DNA from: Chara braunii
Lineage: Eukaryota; Streptophyta; Charophyceae; Charales; Characeae
Length of the DNA stretch: 37,723 nt
NCBI GenBank assembly: GCA_003427395.1
Contig: BFEA01000054.1
Span: 3,990,651 to 4,028,373, forward strand
Direction of reading: 5' to 3'
Shown: positions 30,956 through 37,723 of the stretch, in pieces
Layout: every line of letters begins with the position of its first letter
Position numbering within the stretch: the stretch's first letter is position 1
The notes under the pieces: model-generated
Told to the model about the DNA's origin: nothing
What the model saw: the letters and a program-made list of their open reading frames with translations, nothing else
Databases searched by the model: none
Position numbers and translations under genes: made by a program

Positions 30956-31234
30956 AAACAAGTGACTTAAACAATTGACGCGGTTCTCATTGTAAACTAC
31001 AGTACAATCCACAGCGACTACAGAGGCAAGAAGTAAGCAAAAACCACAATACGACTGATAGCTAGGACAGTGAGCACTGTAGCTGCACAGTAACCCATTA
31101 GGAATGACACGGTGCAGGCTAGATTACAGCCCGCCTTCATAATCAGAATATCACTGAACTGTTAACTAACATACATGGTTTAATATTGTATAGTAAAAGT
31201 ACAGAGTACAAGGTAACGGCACACTGACCAGCAC

Positions 31235-31272
31235 CTGTCTCTTATACACATCTAGATGTGTATAAGAGACAG
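31235..31272. other. Nextera mate-pair junction adapter (artefact)
   Basis: Complete 38-base adapter palindrome. Confidence 0.97.
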
Positions 31273-31436
31273 GTCTTAAACAATTGACACGGTTCTCATT
31301 GTAAACTACAGTACAATCCACAGCAACTACAGAGGCAAGAAGTAAAAAAAAAACACAATACAACTGATAGCTAGGACAGTGAGCACTGTAGCTGCACAGC
31401 AACCCATTAGGAATGACAGGGTGCAGGCTATATTAC

Positions 31437-31474
31437 CTGTCTCTTATACACATCTAGATGTGTATAAGAGACAG
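31437..31474. other. Nextera mate-pair junction adapter (artefact)
   Basis: Complete 38-base adapter palindrome. Confidence 0.97.
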
Positions 31475-31797
31475 CGACTACAGAGGCAAGAAGTAAACAA
31501 AAACCACAATACAACTGATAGCTAGGACAGTGAGCACTGTAGCTGCACAGCAACCCATTCGGAATGACAGGGTGCAGGCTAGATTACAGCCCGCCTTCAT
31601 AATCAGAATATCACTGAACTGTTAACTAACATACATGGTTTAATATTGTATAGTAAAAGGCTAGTACAGAGTACAAGGTAACGGCACACTGACTCACAAG
31701 GTGTGATGAGATGTACACTGCCTCCCACGATTATAGTGCCTTCACAGCTCACAGATCACATGGAAACATCAAACTATGTAACTACATTTTGAATGTG

Positions 31798-31945
31798 CTT
31801 GACAGGGACACTGGACCCGATTTCCAGCAGGTGTTGCTCCCCACCAATAGATGGAGCCACCCCGGCACTGCTAGTGGTGTCTGATTATATCAACACTCCT
31901 AGCAGAAGCTCGGGCTGTTTCTCTCTCTCTCTCTCTCTCTCTCTC

Positions 31946-31971
<26 letters not shown>
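31798..31971 (+). mobile_element. SINE-like element, copy D, with (TC)n and A tail
   Basis: Plus-strand core ggacactggacccgatttcc, then agcaggtgttgctcc and ccaccaatagatggagcc (31806-31857). It is followed by tgctagtggtgtctg and gggctgtttc as in copy B, then (CT)n and a 25-base A run. No clear target duplication. Confidence 0.65.
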
Positions 31972-31977
<6 letters not shown>

Positions 31978-32090
31978 TAAACCAGAGTAGGCCAAGTTGA
32001 TGACAGAGGTATGGGGGCAGATGGTGGCCGTGGACCTGCTGATGACTGAGAGTGGAGCTGCTCTGGATGATGACAAAGACACAACTATAC

Positions 32091-32350
32091 TGGAGGGGTC
32101 TAGTTGATGACAAAGGTATAAGAATGAATGCCTGGTTAGGGTGACATGGCTCCCATGACTGACGACAGCGGCTAGGGTTTCTTCAGATGATAAACAACCA
32201 ATAAGGCAGAACTACAACAGCTGGAGGGGTCTAGGTGATGACCAAGGTATTGGAACGGGTGGCTGGTTAGGGCGACATGGTCGTGTTCCCAAATTGAATG
32301 ATGACAGAGGCTAGGGTTTCCTCCAGATCATGAAACAACCAATAACAACC
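32091..32350 (+). repeat. ~130-bp tandem repeat, two units
   Basis: Units start at ctggaggggtctag (32091 and about 32221) and share gatgac.aaggtat, ctggttaggg.gacatgg, ggctagggtttc and aacaaccaataa. A partial unit lies upstream near 32000. The ctagggtttc phrase is single per unit and is not a telomere array. Confidence 0.8.
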
Positions 32351-32893
32351 AGAACAACAATACATGCAATTAGTGACAGCGAAGGTAGAAGGGTTGATGG
32401 TTGCTGTACATCTATTGACAGCAGAATAGAACCTCTGAAAAAAACAGTTGTGCGAGGTGGGTGTCCCCAGCGGTTGCTCAGTGGGTGTCATAGGCTAGAC
32501 CTTGGCTAAGGGGGTTCCATTAGACACTGCCTATGATGTCTAGAGTGTGCATGATTAGATCCCTATACTAGGGTTTCTCTGGGATTGCTGCTGCTTGGAT
32601 CCTCCTTGGATCCTCCTTAGATCCTTGTATCCCTGTTTTCTGATGACCTGTCCCTGATGATGGATGCTACCCCCAGAAATCTTAAGGGATCAGCCACCAT
32701 GGAGTCAGACCCCTGGACCAACCCAGGACAGCTGGGCATTACTCAATGACCTACGTATCAAACTAGCACCCTATGGCAAACCAGTTGACAATGACGACTG
32801 TGTGTTCCCACTTAAAAAGAAAAAAAAAGAAGAAAAAAAAAAAAGGCGTTCAACCTCACGCCCTGTCCTGTCTTTCGGTCAGAGTGATAAAAA
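32351..32893. other. No gene seen
   Basis: Contains a tripled ggatcctcctt-like phrase (32595-32625) and an A-rich run (32812-32846). No supportable coding sequence. Confidence 0.4.
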
Positions 32894-34071
32894 TTATGCG
32901 GAATCGGCCCATTCGCCCTCTCCCTTGTGTGCCTCTGCTACGCAGGCTGAGTCTCCATGACGTGCCTCTGTGACGATGATACCGCGGACGATATCGGGCC
33001 CTTGTGTCACTCTCTCTCTCTCTCGATCTGCAAGTGAAGTGTCGCCACCTGCCTCCTCAACGAACCTGCAAGACTCCAATGTTTGCATGTGCGAAATGGC
33101 ACCTGCGCCCTCCAGCATGGCATCCTCCGCGACCATGTCATGCACGTCCTCGTGAAAGCTATGCACTCCTGCTCCCCCAGTCGCCGGCATCGCCTTCCCC
33201 ACGGTCTCTAGCTCATGTCTAGCCTCCATGTCACGAGCCATGGCCTGTGTGCGCGGGTCGACATCGGCTAGGGCCTTTGCCCTTGTGGCCTCGTCCTAGT
33301 CCTCCCTCGACTCTCGAGCCATGCGTTCGTCCTCTGTCTGGTGCAAGCTCTCCCATGTGAAGCGGTCGTGGCTGAGGACGGACCACCTCGACATCGGCCT
33401 CCTGCGCAAGAATGGCCTCACCCTCAGTCATGCCAGGCAAAGTGGCCTCAAGTTCCTTTATGAAATCGCGCATGCACACGGATTCCATAGCATGGTCCCC
33501 GAGTCCAGCCTGGTCATGTTGTGGCCCTCGTCATCCAGCTCCCTGCAACATACACTACCACGGGGAGGCTCCCCGAGCGTCCCCAACTCCCCTAGTGACC
33601 ATGCACTCCCAAACCTAGAACCAACACCACCACCCAAATCTCCTTTCTGCCCTCCCTCCGTCCCTGCACCCGTAGATTACGGCGGTGACTCAGAATGATC
33701 TAGTATGAGTTGTCTCTCGAGGTGCTTCGGACCCTTCATAAGTCACTAAAGTGCCACACCCCCGCCACGTCCCCCTAAATGGTCGTCGTCGTTTGATGAA
33801 CCCCGCACAAGGGAAGATACGCCCCCGGCTGTTGGACTCTGTCTGTCATGGGTTCCTCGCATGCCTGGTATACCCCCCTGTGTGGGCGGAGATGAGGTAG
33901 GCCCAACATGTCTGGGCGGAGGTGAGGTCTGACCGAGCGGCACACCATGAGGGTTATCTGATCTGCCCCAAGTTCCCAACATCCCTCAACTCCAGCCATG
34001 CCCCTCCCTGTGTCCTCGAATGTATCTTTGTCGGCGCCACGCCGACGAACCTCCTCAGGGTCACTCCATGC
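32894..34071 (-). pseudogene. hAT-associated C-terminal disordered region
   Basis: Continues the minus-strand coding of the hAT transposase past the foldback element: WSDPEEVRRRGADKDTFEDT (34065-34000) follows AKDDDA in phase if the MITE is removed. Beyond it lie Pro/Gly-rich and acidic stretches in shifting frames (PTSSPPTQGGIPG; MTEGEAILAQEADVEV; HEDVHDMVAEDAM). Low-complexity composition; no domain recognised. Where the protein truly ended is unclear. Confidence 0.45.
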
Positions 34072-34360
34072 AACAACCATTTCATCAAAACGGACATATG
34101 ATATTTTTTGAACGAATTGAAATTGAGTTTTTGGGCCAAAATCCGGTCCAAATTTTTGGCTCCCGGGGGTCCGGCGTTCCTAGAACGCCAGACCCCCTAG
34201 ATGTATCTGGACTCAGCTTGAGGTCAGATATAAGGGGGTCCGGTGTTCTAGGAATGCCGGACCCCCCGGAGCCAAAACTTTGGACCGGATTTCGGCCCAA
34301 AAACTCAATTTCAATTTCGTTCAAAAAATATAATATGTCCGTTTTGACGAAATGGCTGTT
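34072..34360. mobile_element. Foldback MITE, ~130-bp arms, TSD atgc
   Basis: The left arm (from aacaaccatttcatcaaaa) and right arm are near-perfect reverse complements out to agaccccct/agggggtcc, leaving a ~35-bp centre. atgc flanks both sides (34068-34071, 34361-34364). Removing it restores the hAT reading frame, so it landed in coding sequence. No ORF. Confidence 0.88.
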
Positions 34361-36770
34361 ATGCGTCATCGTCCTTTGCACGTGTAGAACCTGCACCGCC
34401 ACAGGGGCGAAATCCCTCATCATGTAACTCGCGCTTATCTCCACTAGAGTCATCTCTTGGGTACGGCCTCAAAGTGGCGGCCCGCCGGCCTGGACCCCGA
34501 AAACATCCTCGACCGTCGACGGTCGTGGACTCGTCGTGACCCGCAAGCATCCCGCCGCTACAACTGCGCCTGCGCATCACGGTCCTCCTCCGGTATCTTC
34601 TGGTCCACCCCTCACAGACAGCGTCTGCCTCCAGGCCACCCTCGACATACAACATAGACTCGTCCTGAGTCCACGGAAGAACCAAACTGCCCCCCGCGCT
34701 CTGAAGAGCTAGAAGTCGCGTGTTGATTGTGATCTCGACCAACTTCGCGACCTTCGGGAACAACAACTTGTTACACTTCTTCGTTTGGGTACTATTGTGG
34801 ATGGCCCAGTTCCTCTCTGCGGGAGAGGAGCAATTCCACATGTGCATGACATGAAGAGCGATACGCTTAAGCTCGGGAGCAACTACGATACTGTGACGAC
34901 TACAGACCGCACTCGACGGCCTCCTGCCCCCCAACACACATCTCCGCAGCGGCGTGTGCCGGCTCCCCTCCCCATGAGCAAGTCGAAGTCCGCATGTGAA
35001 AGTCCCGCAGCTGCAACACACCGTCTTGGTACTCCTTGCGTCGCTCGTCGAACCCAGTCTGCAATAGAATGTACCGCTCTACCTCCCTCACAAGTTGCGC
35101 GTCCTCATCCTTCACCACACCGCTCTAATACTGCATTGACCTCCACACCGGGCAGAGGAGGTACGTCGCAGCGTGCGCAGACTCACACATATGAGCAACG
35201 CGGTCCTGCATGCACCTGAAAAGCTGGTCCGCCAATCCATCCTTGACCGGAGCAACAACCGCCTCCACGTCCTCCGCCAACTGCCCCGTCCAGTAAACCA
35301 CTTGAGACATGCACTGCCCTCCGCGATCCATCTTGCGTAGCAGATCATAAACTGGCTCCATAACGGCACACAAGATGTCCACGGAGTCCCACCAGGTGTC
35401 GTGCCGGATCTGCCACCGCACCCAGCGCGCATGTTGCGTGATTCATGTAGTCGCCCAAGGCTCCTTGCACCAGTCAATCATGTCCACCATCGGCTCCAAA
35501 GGACGTTGGAGAACATCCAACCGTTCTAACATCACTTAAACAGATGCGAATCGAGTCTCGCACGGGTACAACAACCCAAGAAGGCGAAGTTCTCTCCTGA
35601 ACAGGAAATGCGCTCGACCGTGCATTTTTATGAAATGCACTACTGCTCTCGCCCGCACAATAATATCCACGCACCACGGCCTCGTTGTCCCAATGTCTGA
35701 CAACAACTTATTGCACATGTGCACCATGTATGGGAGCCACATGATGCGTTTGTACTCAGGCCGCATGTGGATCGGCCAAAGCGTTGTCTGCCTTTACGTA
35801 GGCAGACGCAGAGTCTGTGCAAATTGTGTTGACCCTGCTTTGACTGAAGTCGTGGAAGACTGATATCCACCTCCCCAACACTGCTAGCGCATCATCGGAC
35901 TCACCCTCCCTGTTGAGGGTGCTCCACAATGTCCACATCATCACTCCTTGGGCAGCTGCTAGGAAGTTGACGATGGGTCTCCCATCACGAGACTTCCTGC
36001 CGTCGGACAGGATCGTGACCCCTGTGCAGTTAAATGACTCTTATATATCCTCAAGACTGGTAACAACGTCGATTGCCGTCTCAACCACCGTATCTATTGA
36101 TGCAACTTCGTTCTCAAAAGGCCAAATCATAGGCACGAAAGGGGTTTGTCCCTGAAGTGCGCAGTGTACACGTTCCATGCGGGGCTCCGAAAGATGTTGA
36201 AGGCTAGCTGGTTGCTGTAAACGAAGTGCAACCACAACTTCCTGTGTTTGGCAACCCAGTCAGACCCGAACACCTCTTTTATCGCTCGTTGCCTCATCTT
36301 CTTCCCTTGCTGCATCGTGGCACCGTCCATATCCTTCCTCTTCCCTAAATCCGAACCACCCTCACCAAGGGGCAGCTTGCCTGGCCGTTGCGAGTATGTA
36401 CCCACGTCCTCCCCGCCACCCTCTCCCTCACCATCCAAATCGATGACGTCATCACACTGCTCTCCTGCCCCAACTGGGGCAGTGGACGCCGCCCTCGCGT
36501 CATGAGGACCTCCGCCAGGCCTCCTATTGTCCACCAATGCACCGTGAAACTCCTTGTACTTGCGCGGATTCGTTCCAACCACTTTCCCTCGAACGTGTAC
36601 CCGCTCGTGTAATGCATGTCCATCAGAGCTTCGTTGGTCACCTGCGCATAACCCTTCACGCTGCGAAAATGTCGCGTCGGCCCATGCTTGTTCCCCTGCC
36701 ACTCGTTTGCGCAGAACACACACGAAGCATACTTTGACCACGGAGCCTCTAAAAAAACTTTTGGCCATCA
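34361..36770 (-). pseudogene. hAT-superfamily transposase (decayed)
   Basis: Read right to left: a BED-like zinc finger (CVFCANEWQGNKHGPTRHF, C-x2-C ... H-x4-H, about 36720), an acidic linker, KKMRQRAIKEVFGSD and NQLAFNIFRSPAWNVY, the DUF659 block (GVTILSDGRKSRDGRPIV ... VNTICTDSASAYVKA), the core (WLPYMVHMCNKLLSDIG; YPCETRFAS; EPVYDLLRKMD), and the C-terminal hAT dimerisation block (SSPAERNWAIHNSTQTKKC ... LVEITINTRLL, about 34740-34830). Frameshifts lie near 36150, 35770 and 35050, with TAA at 36041 and TAG at 35125. It would have cut and pasted a DNA element; it is dead here. The terminal inverted repeats are not located. Confidence 0.85.
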
Positions 36771-37205
36771 AACACGTACTTATACACGCTGTTCGAATTC
36801 TTCATGCTCGCCTGCGTCTCGTCGCTGGCCTGGATGAAGGGGTCGGCTTGTCGCTTTGGCATTTTTGTCGTGCCCTTTAAACCCCTACCGAACGGCCGTT
36901 GGCAGGCCCACTGTTACCTCGGCCCCAACTCCCCAACACGTCGGGCAGCCCACCACTTGCTCCCCAACCCGGCCCCAACCCCTTCGCCCGTCAGGCAGCT
37001 CTCCCCCAACTCCCCAAACAGGCACCCTGGGCCTAACTCCCCCACCGGCCCTAACTTCCCCAGCCGACAGGGAGCAACAGTCGACCGCCACGTCCCCCAC
37101 CCGGCCCCCGAATCACCGGTATCAGCGCGACCAAGCGTGCGCTAAAAAACAATGAGTGCGCGCCTAAAAAAATTGAGCGCGCGCTTAAAGATTTCAGCGC
37201 GCGGC
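36771..37205. other. hAT upstream flank; C-rich then gcgcgc cluster
   Basis: 36880-37120 is C-rich with repeated cccaactccccaac phrases. 37125-37203 has four gcgcgc-type motifs separated by aaaaa-containing spacers, possibly subterminal transposase-binding repeats. No ORF. Confidence 0.4.
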
Positions 37206-37360
37206 AAAGTGGTATAACAATTCGTTTCGATGATAATGCAGCAGTAATTATTAATCAAGATGGAAATCCAAGAGGAACACGTGTTTTTGGACCTGTAGCT
37301 AGAGAATTAAGAGAAGAAAACTTTACAAAAATTGTTTCTTTAGCTCCAGAAGTTCTTTAA
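37206..37360 (+). pseudogene. rpl14: Plastid ribosomal protein L14, 3' fragment
   Basis: The last 50 codons of plastid rpl14 in an open frame: [19 protein letters not shown], then [14 protein letters not shown] and [16 protein letters not shown] at 37358. The L14 N-terminal ~70 residues are missing. Sequence and composition are plastid-like (the DDNAAV.I.Q.GNP.GTR.FG block distinguishes it from the mitochondrial/bacterial form). Part of a nuclear plastid insert or an assembly chimera. Confidence 0.93.
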
Positions 37361-37426
37361 ACTCTCTTTTATTCCAATTTATTATTTATTTCCTGGTTTT
37401 GAGTTTTAATTAATTAATAAGAAAAT
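37361..37426 (+). other. Plastid rpl14-rpl5 spacer
   Basis: A 66-bp AT-rich spacer with ttaattaattaa just before rpl5. Plastid in composition. Confidence 0.85.
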
Positions 37427-37539
37427 ATGTTTTGGAAAACAAAAATCAATATGATTCAAAGACTTAAAAAATTTTATCTTGATAATGTTGTACCTGACTT
37501 ATATCAAAAGTTTAAATATACTAACCTTCATCAAAATTT
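37427..37539 (+). pseudogene. rpl5: Plastid ribosomal protein L5, 5' fragment
   Basis: The first ~37 codons of plastid rpl5: MFWKTKINMIQRLKK, then FYLDNVVPDL and KYTNLHQ. It is cut near 37539, where GC-rich nuclear sequence begins. An internal Met (37451) gives the more usual L5 start. The rpl14-rpl5 order is the ancestral plastid S10-operon order of green algae. Confidence 0.88.
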
Positions 37540-37633
37540 TCTGCGCACGTGTTCCCGCCCGTCGACTTCTTCATCGTCATCGTCTTGGTCTTGGTCTTTG
37601 TCGTCGTTGCCTCCGCCGTCAACAGCACCATCT

Positions 37634-37642
37634 CTCTCTGTT

Positions 37643-37723
<81 letters not shown>
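37634..37723. repeat. (CT)n microsatellite at window end
   Basis: Almost pure tc dinucleotides to the last base. Confidence 0.97.

Larger units (their letters stand above)
30956..31693 (+). repeat. Three overlapping near-identical pieces split by adapters
   Basis: Pieces 30956-31234, 31273-31436 and 31475-31693 cover the same locus, aligning by cttaaacaattga, cagaggcaagaagtaa and ctgatagctaggacag. They differ at scattered single bases. Because adapters separate them, the apparent triplication is probably assembly of mate-pair reads from related copies. Confidence 0.85.

Noticed and set aside
32091-32350. Telomere-type repeats (ctagggtttc)
   Set aside because: The phrase occurs once per 130-bp unit, not as a tandem heptamer array.
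34381-35219. Plus-strand ORFs opposite the hAT transposase
   Set aside because: They are shadows of the minus-strand transposase, which carries the conserved blocks.

Overview
This is a fragment of a repeat-rich eukaryotic nuclear genome, most likely from a streptophyte (charophyte) green alga such as Chara. The reasons are: Ty3/gypsy, Penelope-like, LINE and hAT remains; abundant MITEs and long homopolymers; a plastid fragment carrying rpl14 followed by rpl5 (rpl5 is, to my knowledge, kept in algal plastids but not in land-plant plastomes); and no bacterial-style gene packing. The species is an inference. I see no intact host gene. Every coding stretch I can name is a decayed transposable element or an organelle fragment. 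The assembly itself is patched: it has one 111-base N gap, three single Ns and five copies (four whole, one partial) of the Nextera mate-pair junction adapter.

Layout. 1-3.0 kb: Asp-rich tandem coding repeats, a LINE RT scrap, one copy of a short interspersed core and a degenerate minus-strand ORF. 3.03-3.37 kb: a foldback element. 3.5-5.1 kb: the 3' half of an unrecognised minus-strand coding sequence. 5.13-11.80 kb and 24.28-24.93 kb: one Penelope-like element (PLE) on the minus strand. Reading right to left it has a truncated upstream copy of its own 3' end (a pseudo-LTR), a zinc-knuckle/coiled-coil region, a GIY-YIG endonuclease, the reverse transcriptase and the downstream 3' repeat. A TIR element (8.1-9.3 kb) and a SINE-like element (10.0-10.2 kb) have landed inside it. 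11.80-24.28 kb: a Ty3/gypsy retrotransposon inserted in the upstream pseudo-LTR, with both LTRs, target duplication, PBS, gag, protease, RT/RNase H, integrase and PPT. Its integrase is split by a 3.6-kb poly(A)-tailed insertion (19.05-22.63 kb) with an 18-bp target duplication. 24.93-25.6 kb: the 5' half of the unrecognised coding sequence split by the PLE.

25.6-29.3 kb: MITEs, the N gap, a 65-G run and tRNA-like promoter boxes. 29.3-30.9 kb: the 3' part of a LINE ORF2 with a zinc-binding domain. 30.9-31.7 kb: three mate-pair junctions separating three near-identical pieces. 31.8-32.4 kb: another SINE-like copy and a ~130-bp tandem repeat. 32.9-36.8 kb: a decayed hAT transposase on the minus strand, with a foldback MITE inserted in its coding region. 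37.2-37.54 kb: a plastid insert. The window ends in a (CT)n microsatellite.

The order of events can be read from the sequence: unknown ORF, then PLE, then gypsy, then the poly(A) element, with each insertion interrupting a reading frame or repeat that resumes on the far side. The most interesting item is the PLE, which appears to have an N-terminal GIY-YIG domain and a gag-like zinc-knuckle region ahead of the RT.
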